From the NCBI GenBank assembly GCA_017384945.1, contig JAFNSO010000089.1:1-56847 (forward strand): 56,847 nucleotides of DNA, in the 5' to 3' direction. Source of the DNA: Ruminococcus sp. (GTDB lineage: Bacteria; Bacillota; Clostridia; Oscillospirales; Acutalibacteraceae). Below are positions 8,007 through 16,477 of this stretch, one piece after another. The first letter of the stretch is position 1. Every line of letters begins with the position of its first letter. A program made the translations under genes and the position numbers. The notes under the pieces were generated by a model that worked only from the letters and a program-made list of their open reading frames with translations, ran no database searches and was not told the DNA's origin.

Positions 8007-8933
8007 ATGATGAATATTCTGAAAACGGAGAAGGGCGTTCTCAAAGAGGTCGACAGTCTCCAGCCTAACATTTGGATAAAGCTCACAACCCCCGACGCGG
8101 AGGAAAATCAAATGATTGTCGACCATTACGGAATCGACTTCGGCGATTTGGTCGCGGCTCTCGACGACGAGGAAAGCTCGCGTATCGAGTTTGAGGACAA
8201 CTACACGCTTATCATCGTCGATATACCGATTACCGAAATCCGAAACGACGAGCAGTACTACACGACGATCCCGCTCGGCATTATCATTACCGAGGACGCG
8301 GTGATCACCGTGTGCAGGCAGGAGGTCGAGGTTTTCGGAATGAACCTGCGCTTTAAAATGCGCAACTTCTCGACCGCGAAGAAGATGAGGTTTGTATATC
8401 ACCTGCTGTTCAGTATCTCGAAGCTCTACCTCTACGACCTCAGAAGCATCGACAAGGCGCGCACCGAAATTGAAGAGCGCGCGGGCAGAGAGACGATGGA
8501 CACGGATATTATCTCGCTGCATGAGCTTGAGGCGTCGCTCGTATACTTTGCCACCTCGCTGAGGGCAAACAATATGGTAATCACCCGACTAATGCGCACC
8601 AACCAATTCCCCGAGGACGAGGAGCTGATCGAGGACACGATCATCGAGAACAATCAGGCGATTGAGATGACCTCGATTTACCGTGACATCATCGACTCAA
8701 CGCGGGAGCTCATTTCGGCTGTTATGGACAACAGGCTGAACAACGTGATGAAATACCTCACCTCAATCACAATCGTAATGGCGATTCCGACGATTATCTC
8801 GGGAATCTACGGTATGAACGTAAAGTGGCTGCCGTTCGCAAACACCTTCCACGGCTTCGGGATAGTGTGCGTCGCAACACTGATTATCTGCATTATCACG
8901 ATGATTATACTCAGAAAAAAGAAAATGATGTAA
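8007..8933 (+). CDS. corA: CorA-family divalent cation transporter
   Basis: The start is ATG 8007 (or the next codon, 8010), behind GAGGTG; the GTG at 7998 lies inside that ribosome site. The 308-residue protein has a long cytoplasmic N-terminal domain and two C-terminal membrane helices. The first helix ends in Y-G-M-N (GIYGMNV), the ion-selectivity signature of CorA channels, which take up Mg2+ and sometimes Co2+ or Ni2+ as homopentamers. A short basic tail (RKKKMM) ends it. A terminator follows, so it is transcribed alone. Confidence 0.93.
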   Translation: MMNILKTEKGVLKEVDSLQPNIWIKLTTPDAEENQMIVDHYGIDFGDLVAALDDEESSRIEFEDNYTLIIVDIPITEIRNDEQYYTTIPLGIIITEDAVITVCRQEVEVFGMNLRFKMRNFSTAKKMRFVYHLLFSISKLYLYDLRSIDKARTEIEERAGRETMDTDIISLHELEASLVYFATSLRANNMVITRLMRTNQFPEDEELIEDTIIENNQAIEMTSIYRDIIDSTRELISAVMDNRLNNVMKYLTSITIVMAIPTIISGIYGMNVKWLPFANTFHGFGIVCVATLIICIITMIILRKKKMM

Positions 8934-8941
8934 AACTTCCC

Positions 8942-8973
8942 AAAAGCTCGGTTTTTCCCGAGCTTTTGATTTT
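8942..8973 (+). terminator. Rho-independent terminator
   Basis: AAAAGCTCGG pairs with CCGAGCTTTT, followed by GATTTTTATT. Confidence 0.85.
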
Positions 8974-8997
8974 TATTCTCCGCGATCGCATTTCCTG

Positions 8998-9026
8998 TTG
9001 CATGAAACCCGTTTTTCCTTTATAAT
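8998..9026 (+). promoter_or_regulatory. Sigma-A promoter for the CotH/dockerin gene
   Basis: TTGCAT (8998-9003), a 17-nt spacer and TATAAT (9021-9026), 30 bp before the start codon. Confidence 0.75.
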
Positions 9027-9055
9027 AGAATCAACCCCTTAAAGGAGTGATATTT

Positions 9056-11440
9056 ATGACAAAAAGACTGACCGCAATACTGCTTTCGTTATGCCTGATT
9101 CTCGGCGCGGCGTTCATCGTCTCCGCTCAGGAGGGCGAGCCGACTCTCAACCCCGACGCCTATCCCCGCTTTGCCGACAAAGGCTGGGGCGCTCTGTACG
9201 CTCACGCGACTCTCGGCGGCAACAGCCCGCAGGCGTGGCAGCGCTGGGGCAAGGACTACACTGGACTGAACGCTCAGCGCTCGGTCAGGTACTTCTTCCT
9301 GCCGAACACCGCGGACGACAGCAGGGTCGAAATCTACAACAACTACGACAACACCGCGACGATCGGCGGCGTTTCGATAGAGCCGTATACAAGCGCGGTC
9401 ATACCGTACAAGGACGGCGAAATAATGACCGCCGAGGTCAACGACCGCACGTACAGCTTCACCGTCTTAAAGAGCGACAGCGAAGCGTCGGTCTACGTTA
9501 ACGACACAAAAAACTCCTACACAGACGTAAACGGCGTTGTGCAGGAGACCGATCTCTACTCCTTTTTGATTCAGAACAAGGAAAACTCCGTCAAGGGAAG
9601 CGACTGCGCGATAGCCTCGGGCTCCGACGTAAAGGACACTACGCTAAAGAAAATCAAGGGCAGAGGCAACACAAACTGGACTCAGAGCGACAAAAAGCCG
9701 TTCAACCTCCAGTTCAGCGATATGACGACCATAGGTCATACGACGAGCAAAAAGTTCTCCTTTGTCTCGAACGCCAAGGATTCGACGCTTCTGAGAAACA
9801 CCCTGATGTACAACCTCGCAAACGACACGGGCTCTCCCTACGCTCCCGACCAAAGCTTCGTCGACTTCTTCGTAAACGGCGAATACAGGGGAAGCTTCAT
9901 CGCCTGCCAGAAGATTGATATGGGCAAAAACTCCGTCGTATCGTTAAAGGACACCTCCGACAAGGCGACTTCTGACTTCAACTTCCTCGTCGAGGTTGAC
10001 GTTTGGAACTACAAAAGCGACGTATTCTTCGTAACAGACAGAGGCTACCACGTTGTGCTCAAGACCCCCGATTTGGAGGGCTACGACGAAACCGACGAAG
10101 AAATGAAGGCGCGCTACGACTACATAAAAGACACCTTCCAAAAGCTCGAGGACGCGCTGTACGCGGGAAATCTCGAGGAGCTTGAAAAAATCTGCGACCT
10201 CGACAGCCTCGCGAGCCAGTACCTCCTTCAGGAATTCGGAAAGAACTGCGACGGCGGATATACCTCGACATATTTTACATACAACGCGGAAAAAGGAAAG
10301 TTCTTCGCCGCGCCGATCTGGGACTGCGACTCCGACCTCGGAGCGGTGGACTGCGTGCGCGACGGGTGTTCGACCTCGACCTGCGACTACAGGGGCTGGA
10401 TCACAAAAACCGCCACCTACAAGAGCGAGGATAAGCAGGTGACCGTAAACCCGCTCGGTCAGGCGTTCAACCTCACGGGCGAGGACTCGGAGGGTCTTGA
10501 CTTTGAGTCAAGGGTCAAAAAGCTTTGGAGCGAAAGGTTCCTGCCGAAAATCTCCGTAATGCTCGGCTACACAAAAGCCGACGACGGACGCCTGAAAAGC
10601 ATTGACGACTACGCGAAGTCAATCGAAAAATCGAGCTACAACAACTACGTGATGTGGGGCTTTATGTGGTACTGCGCCCGCTACAATTCGGGGCTTGAGA
10701 AAAAGTACTCAGCCGACCTCGAGGGCGAGCTCAGCTACCTCAAGGACTGGACAAAGGCGAGAGCCGACTGGATGACTGCTCAGTTCAACAAGGTTCAGGG
10801 CTACAACACCATATACTTTGCCGACACCGAAAACTGGGGCAACATCAGCTACTACGCGTGGGCAAATAAGAACACCCCGATGAAGTGGCCGGGAGAGAGC
10901 GCTCAACTCGTTGAGACAACGGACGCGGGCGTAAAAATCTACAAGGCGACGGTTCCCGACGAGCTCGACAGAATCATATTCAACGGCGGAATGGAAGCGC
11001 CCCAGACGGTCGACATCTCGATCACGCCCGAGTACAACCTCTACTCCCCATCGACCCCGACAGGCAGGGAAAACTCGATGTACTACCCGATTTACAACGT
11101 AAGTCAAACAAACTACACGGAGCCCGAGAAACCAACCGAAACTCAGACCGAAACCCCGACTGAAACTCAAACTGAGACGCAGACCGAAGCTCAGACCGAG
11201 ACTCCTACTGAAACTCAGACCGAAACTCAGGCGGAGCCCGAGCCAATCAGAGGCGACTCAAACCTCGACGGAAAAGTCAATATAAAGGACGCTACCGCGA
11301 TCCAGAAGTGCGCAGCGAACATCATCACATTCAGCGACAGGCAGAAAAAAGCCCTCGGACTGAGACCCGAGGACGAAGTAACCGTAAAGCACGCTACAAA
11401 TCTTCAAAAATACCTTGCGGGAATAATTACCGTATTCTGA
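9056..11440 (+). CDS. Secreted CotH-like protein with starch-binding-like module and dockerin
   Basis: The protein has 794 residues from ATG 9056 (AAAGGAGTGATATTT upstream). A signal peptide spans about residues 1-23 (cut near VSAQ). Residues about 190-560 match the CotH kinase-like fold: KGRGNTNW, K-K-P-F-N-L, L-R-N-T-L, F-V-N-G-E-Y-R-G and P-I-W-D-C-D. Residues about 582-658 resemble a CBM25/26-type starch-binding module (YFADTENWG, Y-Y-A-W, W-P-G). A Gln/Thr/Glu linker leads to a dockerin (about 731-794). The first Ca2+ loop is canonical (DSNLDGKVNIKD). The second is degenerate, with most acidic ligands lost and His at position 12. CotH domains phosphorylate proteins in spores, but the role of CotH-dockerin proteins in gut bacteria is not settled. 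It probably leads a transcript that may include the next three genes. Confidence 0.9.
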   Translation: MTKRLTAILLSLCLILGAAFIVSAQEGEPTLNPDAYPRFADKGWGALYAHATLGGNSPQAWQRWGKDYTGLNAQRSVRYFFLPNTADDSRVEIYNNYDNTATIGGVSIEPYTSAVIPYKDGEIMTAEVNDRTYSFTVLKSDSEASVYVNDTKNSYTDVNGVVQETDLYSFLIQNKENSVKGSDCAIASGSDVKDTTLKKIKGRGNTNWTQSDKKPFNLQFSDMTTIGHTTSKKFSFVSNAKDSTLLRNTLMYNLANDTGSPYAPDQSFVDFFVNGEYRGSFIACQKIDMGKNSVVSLKDTSDKATSDFNFLVEVDVWNYKSDVFFVTDRGYHVVLKTPDLEGYDETDEEMKARYDYIKDTFQKLEDALYAGNLEELEKICDLDSLASQYLLQEFGKNCDGGYTSTYFTYNAEKGKFFAAPIWDCDSDLGAVDCVRDGCSTSTCDYRGWITKTATYKSEDKQVTVNPLGQAFNLTGEDSEGLDFESRVKKLWSERFLPKISVMLGYTKADDGRLKSIDDYAKSIEKSSYNNYVMWGFMWYCARYNSGLEKKYSADLEGELSYLKDWTKARADWMTAQFNKVQGYNTIYFADTENWGNISYYAWANKNTPMKWPGESAQLVETTDAGVKIYKATVPDELDRIIFNGGMEAPQTVDISITPEYNLYSPSTPTGRENSMYYPIYNVSQTNYTEPEKPTETQTETPTETQTETQTEAQTETPTETQTETQAEPEPIRGDSNLDGKVNIKDATAIQKCAANIITFSDRQKKALGLRPEDEVTVKHATNLQKYLAGIITVF

Positions 11441-11443
11441 TTT

Positions 11444-12358
11444 ATGCGAAGTAAGCTTTCGATAAAATCGCCTGTAATCGCCGTACTCGGCTCGCTGTTG
11501 TGCGTAACGCTTTGGGGTACGGCGTTTCCGCTGATAAAGCTCGGATATTCTCAATTCGCGCTTGAGCAGGGAGACCTCGGCGCAAAGCTGCTTTTCGCGG
11601 GGCTTAGGTTTACGCTCGCGGGCGCGCTCGTGTTCCTTTTCGGACTGCTCAAAACAAAAAAGCCCGCCATACCCGAAAGGCGCGACCTTCCGTCTGTCCT
11701 TCTGCTCGGAACGGTTATGACGGCTCTGCAATACCTCCTCGCGTATGTGGGAGTGGGCTATACAACCGCGTCAAACACCTCGATACTGACGGGCTCGGCG
11801 TCAATCATCTCGGTAGCGGCTGCGGCTGTGTTCTTCAAAAACGACAAACTCACCCCGCAAAAGGCGCTCGGCTGCGTGGTCGGGCTTGCGGGGATAACGG
11901 TGGTGAATCTCGGGGATGTTTCGCTCGACGCGGTAAATTTCCTCGGGGATCTGCTTGTGCTTATGTCGGCGGTGAGCTCCGCCGCGGGCAATATCATTAC
12001 CAAAAAAATCTCAAAAAACCGCGACCCCGTTACAATTACGGCGTGGCAGCTCCTTTTCGGCGGCCTGATCCTGACGGCGGCGGGTCTGCTTTGGGGCGGT
12101 CGGCTCGACCTCGGCAACGCGGGCGGGGTATGTATTCTTCTGTGGCTGGCGGTCGTGTCGGCGGTGAGCTTTCTTTTGTGGACGGCTCTGCTTCGGGTTC
12201 ATCCCGTCAGCAAAATCACCGTTTTCACAATGCTGGTGCCTGTTTTCGGGACGCTTTGGTCTTGGCTTTTGCTCGGCGAGAGCGTGTTCTCGGCGGCAAA
12301 CATAATCTCTCTGCTGCTGATCGCCGCAGGAATCCTTTTGGTAAATATAAGGCAATAA
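11444..12358 (+). CDS. EamA/DMT-family transporter
   Basis: The protein has 304 residues. About ten hydrophobic helices form two EamA repeats, the first starting LLCVTLWGTAFPLIK, a typical first-helix pattern of drug/metabolite transporters. Family members export amino acids, nucleotides or other small metabolites by an antiport mechanism; the substrate is unknown. ATG 11444 lies 3 bp after the CotH gene stop and has no clear ribosome site, so it may depend on coupling to the upstream gene. The HAD hydrolase follows 11 bp later. Confidence 0.9.
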   Translation: MRSKLSIKSPVIAVLGSLLCVTLWGTAFPLIKLGYSQFALEQGDLGAKLLFAGLRFTLAGALVFLFGLLKTKKPAIPERRDLPSVLLLGTVMTALQYLLAYVGVGYTTASNTSILTGSASIISVAAAAVFFKNDKLTPQKALGCVVGLAGITVVNLGDVSLDAVNFLGDLLVLMSAVSSAAGNIITKKISKNRDPVTITAWQLLFGGLILTAAGLLWGGRLDLGNAGGVCILLWLAVVSAVSFLLWTALLRVHPVSKITVFTMLVPVFGTLWSWLLLGESVFSAANIISLLLIAAGILLVNIRQ

Positions 12359-12369
12359 AGGGTGATACA

Positions 12370-13038
12370 ATGAAAATCTACGGCATAATTTTTGATATGG
12401 ACGGCGTTATTCTCGACAGCGAAAAGCTCTATGTCCGCTTCTGGAAGGAGGCGGGACGGTTTTACGGCTATCCGTGGGAGGAAAAGCACTCGCTCGCGAT
12501 CAGGAGTCTCGCGCGTCCGTTCGCGATAGCGCGGCTCAAGGGCTTTTTCGGCGAAGGCTTCGACTACGACCTCGTCCGCAACAAGCGCATTGAGCTTATG
12601 GACGCCTACGTAAACAAATACGGAATCGAGCCCAAGCCGACGGCTGAGCGGGCGCTCAGAGCCCTGCGGGATAGGGGCTTTAAAATAGCCCTCGCGACGG
12701 CTACAGTCGAGGATAAGGCAAAGAAATATCTCGCGAGGGTTGACCTCTTAAAATACTTTGACGAGGTCGTGTCGGCTCATATGGTCAAAAAAGGCAAGCC
12801 CGAGCCCGACATCTACCTCTGCGCTTGCGAAAGGCTCGGCTTAAAGCCCGAAAGCTGTCTCGCGGTAGAGGACAGCCCGAACGGTATACAGTCGGCATAC
12901 GGCGCGGGCTGTGTTCCGATAATGGTGCCCGATATGGACGAGCCCGACGAAAGCACAAAAAAGCTCGTCTATCGCGTGCTAAAAAGCCTCGACGAAATAG
13001 AAAAACTGACAGAGGAGATAAACAATGGAACTGATTAA
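12370..13038 (+). CDS. HAD-superfamily hydrolase, beta-phosphoglucomutase-like
   Basis: The protein has 222 residues from ATG 12370 (GGTGATACA upstream). HAD motif I is FDMDGVILDS (residues 8-17), with the nucleophile Asp at 9 and the acid/base Asp at 11. Motif II lies in ALATAT, motif III around KKGKPEPD, and motif IV is VEDSPNGI. A helical cap lies between motifs I and II, as in subfamily IA phosphatases and beta-phosphoglucomutases. The substrate is not predictable. Its last 14 bases overlap the start of the Na+/alanine symporter gene, which implies translational coupling. Confidence 0.92.
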   Translation: MKIYGIIFDMDGVILDSEKLYVRFWKEAGRFYGYPWEEKHSLAIRSLARPFAIARLKGFFGEGFDYDLVRNKRIELMDAYVNKYGIEPKPTAERALRALRDRGFKIALATATVEDKAKKYLARVDLLKYFDEVVSAHMVKKGKPEPDIYLCACERLGLKPESCLAVEDSPNGIQSAYGAGCVPIMVPDMDEPDESTKKLVYRVLKSLDEIEKLTEEINNGTD

Positions 13039-14449
13039 CGGCATAATTAACAGCGCGGATGAGTTTTTATGGGGCTGGTTTATGATTATCCTGCTTTTGG
13101 GGACCCACCTCTTCATCACCATCCGCACCAGATTTATGCAGAGAAAAACGCTGACGGCGATTCGCCTTTCTGTGACCAAGGATCCCGACTCTGACGGCGA
13201 CATCAGCCCGTTTCAGGCGCTCGCGACGGCGCTCGCCTCAACGATCGGAACGGGCAACATCATCGGAGTCGGCACCGCGATAGCACTCGGAGGACCCGGG
13301 GCTGTGCTTTGGTGCTGGCTGACGGGCGTGCTCGGAATCGCGACAAAATACGCGGAGTCCCTGCTCGCGGTCAAATACCGCGTCAAAACAAAGGACGGCC
13401 GTATGCTCGGAGGCGCGATGTACGCGCTCGAGCGAGGGCTAAATATGAAGTGGCTCGGAATACTTTTTGCCGTTTTCGCGCTGTTAGCCTCGTTCGGAAT
13501 CGGCTCGGGAGTTCAGGTCAACGCGATTTCAAGCATTATGAACAGCACCTTTAACCCCGAAAACAGCTTTACACTCAGCCTTTTCGGAAAAGATATCTCG
13601 GCTGTCTCGGCGATCGTCGGTCTTTTTGTGTCGCTCATCACGGCTGTCGTGATTTTCGGCGGTATAAAAATCATCTCCAAGGTCTGCGAGCTCCTTGTGC
13701 CCGCTATGGCGGCTTTTTACGTGATTGGATGTATCATCATACTCGTTATGAATTATTCGTATCTGGGCGACGCTGTGGCTCTTATTCTGTCCTCCGCGTT
13801 CGCTCCGACCGCCGCCGCGGGAGGCTTTGTCGGCTCGACGGTTATGATTGCCGCGCGCTACGGAATCGCGAGGGGTTTGTTCTCGAACGAGTCGGGTATG
13901 GGCTCAGCCCCTATCGTCGCGTCCGCCGCTCAGTCGCGAAACCCGGTCAGACAGGCGCTCGTCTCCTCGACAGGCACCTTCTGGGACACGGTCGTTGTGT
14001 GCCTTATGACGGGCTTGGTGCTCGTGAGCTCAATTATCAAGAACCCCTCGTCCTTTGCGGGAGCGCAGGGCGGTGAGCTCACCTACGCGGCGTTTCAGCA
14101 AATCCCCTACATCGGCACGCCGATTCTCGTAATCGGGATAATCTCCTTCGCCTACTCGACTATCCTCGGCTGGTCGTATTACGGAGAGAGATGCGTGGAA
14201 TACCTCTTCGGACTAAAGGGTATGATTCCCTACAAGCTTGTTTTCGTGTTCGTGCTGCTTGTGGGTCCCGTGATCTCGCTCGACATCGTGTGGTCGCTGT
14301 CCGACATCTTCAACGCGCTTATGGCGATTCCGAACCTCGTCGCCGTTATCCTGCTTTCGGGAGTCGTAGTCAAGGAAACGAACCACTACCTCTACGGAAA
14401 CCGTCTCGACGAGTTTGACCGAACCAAAATCCCGAGAGTGGATAAGTAG
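13025..14449 (+). CDS. Sodium:alanine symporter family (AGCS) transporter
   Basis: The protein has 474 residues with about 11 membrane helices. The family signature is visible as GTGNIIGVGTAIALGGPGA (residues about 77-95), followed by W-C-W-L and K-Y-A-E-S. AGCS proteins import alanine or glycine with Na+. The start, ATG 13025, lies within the end of the HAD gene behind GAGGAGATAAACA. It is the last gene of the EamA-HAD-symporter unit; a terminator hairpin lies at 14761. Confidence 0.95.
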   Translation: MELINGIINSADEFLWGWFMIILLLGTHLFITIRTRFMQRKTLTAIRLSVTKDPDSDGDISPFQALATALASTIGTGNIIGVGTAIALGGPGAVLWCWLTGVLGIATKYAESLLAVKYRVKTKDGRMLGGAMYALERGLNMKWLGILFAVFALLASFGIGSGVQVNAISSIMNSTFNPENSFTLSLFGKDISAVSAIVGLFVSLITAVVIFGGIKIISKVCELLVPAMAAFYVIGCIIILVMNYSYLGDAVALILSSAFAPTAAAGGFVGSTVMIAARYGIARGLFSNESGMGSAPIVASAAQSRNPVRQALVSSTGTFWDTVVVCLMTGLVLVSSIIKNPSSFAGAQGGELTYAAFQQIPYIGTPILVIGIISFAYSTILGWSYYGERCVEYLFGLKGMIPYKLVFVFVLLVGPVISLDIVWSLSDIFNALMAIPNLVAVILLSGVVVKETNHYLYGNRLDEFDRTKIPRVDK

Positions 14450-14453
14450 CCGC

Positions 14454-14681
14454 TCAGGCTGTGCGCGAACGTACAGCCTCGGCGCCGCAAAAACGCGCTT
14501 CGAGCTCGAAAACCGACTCGGGCGTATAATCCTCGCTCTCTCGGCACAAATACAAATCGGGGCTGTTTACCCCTCCGTCGAGCAAAAACCGCTCGAACGC
14601 CGAAACTCTGCCGTCTGAAAAATCGGCTTCGATTATCTTTTCACTCACTTCAAATTCGGGAGACAATACCATTGTAAACAT
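14454..14681 (-). CDS. Small hypothetical protein, 75 residues
   Basis: The minus-strand frame starts at ATG 14681 behind GCGAGGTAAGCTT, with a TATAAT box about 55 bp further upstream (14735-14740). The product is acidic and mixed in composition, without signal peptide or membrane helix, and I recognise no family. It converges on the symporter gene with a 4-bp gap. It would be antisense to any transcript from the symporter that reaches the hairpin at 14761. The ribosome site and promoter favour a real gene, but it is not certain. Confidence 0.45.
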   Translation of the reverse strand: MFTMVLSPEFEVSEKIIEADFSDGRVSAFERFLLDGGVNSPDLYLCRESEDYTPESVFELEARFCGAEAVRSRTA

Positions 14682-14760
14682 AAGCTTACCTCGCTTTTCC
14701 TCTGTGATTTAGCTGTGATTTTTATTACAATAATATTATACCAAATTCAGAGTACGATAA

Positions 14761-14795
14761 ACGGGACAGTCGTTTGACTGTCCCGTACTTTTTAT
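14761..14795. terminator. Hairpin terminator, split from its minus-strand gene by the IS
   Basis: ACGGGACAGT (14761-14770) pairs with ACTGTCCCGT (14777-14786), followed by ACTTTTTATC. On the plus strand it could end the symporter unit. Before the IS insertion it would also have lain just downstream of the Nudix gene on the minus strand. Confidence 0.75.
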
Positions 14796-14800
14796 CTTTT
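14785..14800. repeat. Left 16-bp direct repeat flanking the IS element
   Basis: GTACTTTTTATCTTTT is repeated exactly at 16456-16471, on the other side of the transposase region. It is a likely target-site duplication and overlaps the tail of the terminator hairpin. Confidence 0.6.
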
Positions 14801-16455
14801 GAAAAATGAAAAAGTAAATGTCGAATTTTGATGTTGAAAATCGTTGTTTTGGTTGCGTTTACTCTTGCAATCGGTTAGATTAGAGTTGTGCAGTTGTCCG
14901 CGGAAAGAGGTACCGTATGAGCAACCAAATGACTTTATCAGACAGAATTGCCATTGAAGCCGGAATCACCGCAGGCAAAACCTTTAAAGAGATCGCCTTG
15001 AAAATCAACAGAAATCCTGCCACCGTTTCCAGAGAAATCAAAGCAAACAGAACTCTCATACCCGCAACTTTCTACCTTGGCTGCGATTGCCGATATGCGC
15101 GTTCTTGCCATAGGCACAACATTTGTACGGATAAGGAGTGCAGCATTCCTTGTATTAAATGCCGAATCGTCAAATGCACCGAATTCTGCCCGATCTACAA
15201 ACCGAAGCACTGCAGCCGTATCGAAAAGCCGCCTTATGTCTGCAACAGATGTTACTACCGTAACGATTGTGACAAACGCCGTTATATGTATTCCGCTAAA
15301 CTTGCCGATGCCCTGTCCAACCGTCGGCGATCTGATACCAGAACAGGAATACGTCTGTCGCCTGAGCAGATCCGCTATCTTGACGACCTTCTTTCCGCTC
15401 AGATAAAAAAAGGACAGCATTTGACGCATATTTACGCTGAGCACGAAATGGAATTACCGGTATCCTTACGCAGCCTTTACAATTACATCGACTCCGGTCA
15501 ACTCTCTGTACGCAACATTGATCTGCGCAGAAAGACAAGCTACAAGCCGCGCAAACGCAAAAAGGAATCGGTTCCAATCCCTAATTACAGGCTTGGTCGA
15601 TCCTATGAGGATTTCAAGAAATATATGGAATCCCACCCTAATATGCCTGTAGTTCAAATGGATACGGTTGTGGGTTCAAGGAAGAAAGGGCAACGTATTT
15701 TAACAATGTTGTTCCTCAAAACTTCAGTTATGCTTATGTTTCTTATCCCCGACGGTAAGGCGCAAACGGTTGTTGACGTTTTTGACTTTTTATTGGATAT
15801 TCTCGGTATGGATGAATTCCAAGCTTTGTTTCCGGTTATTCTTACCGACAACGGTTCCGAATTCAAAAATGCCGATCGCATTGAAAATGCTATTAACGGC
15901 GAACCTCGCTGCAAGCTGTTTTACTGCGATCCGATGGCTTCTTGGCAAAAAGCGGAGATTGAAAAGAATCACGAATTTATCCGCTATGTTATCCCGAAAG
16001 GAATGTCCTTTGACGCGCTGACTCACGATGATGTCACTATGCTGATGAATCACATTAACAGTATCAAACGTCCAAGTCTCGGTAATAAATCTCCGTATGA
16101 AATGATTCCAATAGGTGATGAGGATTGGGAATGGTTAATGCAATTAACAGGAATGGACGCCATCCCAGCCGATGACGTCAACCTTAATCCAGCTATCTTA
16201 AAACACTAACACTAAGTAAATTCAAGGCGGATAACTGCTCGTGTATTTCCATATACTCACGATTTCGACGTATTGCGTTTACTTTTGCATAAGCGTTCGT
16301 GATACGTCTGCTTTGCTATGCCTTGTTTCACTTGTTTTTGCTGAATTTAGGTGTATTTTACCATACTTTGCTGCTGTTTTCCACCCCTATTTTCATTTCT
16401 GACGTTGTTTTTCCGTTCTTGAGTGTATTTACTCTACTTTCTCTTTTTCATTCAA
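14801..16455 (+). mobile_element. IS30-family insertion sequence, about 1.65 kb
   Basis: One transposase gene (14917-16209) is bounded by imperfect inverted ends. The left end contains AATGAAAAAG at 14805-14814; the right end, on the complement, contains the same AATGAAAAAG a similar distance from its border. The 16-bp direct repeat abuts both ends. Further inside, GCGTTTACTNTTGCA-type motifs occur at 14853-14871 and 16272-16290 and in inverted form near 14807, and may be transposase sites. The 245 bp after the transposase stop (16210-16455) have no gene and are T-rich. The exact ends are inferred, not proven. Confidence 0.6.
14917..16209 (+). CDS. IS30-family transposase
   Basis: The protein has 430 residues from ATG 14917 (GAAAGAGGTACCGT upstream). 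Residues about 9-45 form the IS30 helix-turn-helix (F-K-E-I-A, then N-P-A-T-V-S-R-E-I). Residues about 56-120 are Cys-rich (about 15 Cys), probably a metal-binding insert. The catalytic DDE residues are visible as D249 (VVQMDTVVGS), D311 (LTDNGSEF) and E349 (AEIEKNHEFIR). The frame is intact, so the element could be active. Base use is more AT-rich than in its neighbours, which fits recent acquisition. Confidence 0.95.
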   Translation: MSNQMTLSDRIAIEAGITAGKTFKEIALKINRNPATVSREIKANRTLIPATFYLGCDCRYARSCHRHNICTDKECSIPCIKCRIVKCTEFCPIYKPKHCSRIEKPPYVCNRCYYRNDCDKRRYMYSAKLADALSNRRRSDTRTGIRLSPEQIRYLDDLLSAQIKKGQHLTHIYAEHEMELPVSLRSLYNYIDSGQLSVRNIDLRRKTSYKPRKRKKESVPIPNYRLGRSYEDFKKYMESHPNMPVVQMDTVVGSRKKGQRILTMLFLKTSVMLMFLIPDGKAQTVVDVFDFLLDILGMDEFQALFPVILTDNGSEFKNADRIENAINGEPRCKLFYCDPMASWQKAEIEKNHEFIRYVIPKGMSFDALTHDDVTMLMNHINSIKRPSLGNKSPYEMIPIGDEDWEWLMQLTGMDAIPADDVNLNPAILKH

Positions 16456-16471
16456 GTACTTTTTATCTTTT
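16456..16471. repeat. Right 16-bp direct repeat flanking the IS element
   Basis: An exact copy of the 16 bases at 14785-14800. It lies 7 bp before the Nudix stop codon. Confidence 0.6.
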
Positions 16472-16477
16472 TATCTA

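Noticed and set aside
14807..16289. IS ends at the inner inverted pair TGAAAAAGTAAATG / TGCAAAAGTAAACG
   Set aside because: No direct repeat flanks these positions. The outer boundaries at 14801 and 16455 have both inverted ends and a 16-bp duplication, so they were preferred.
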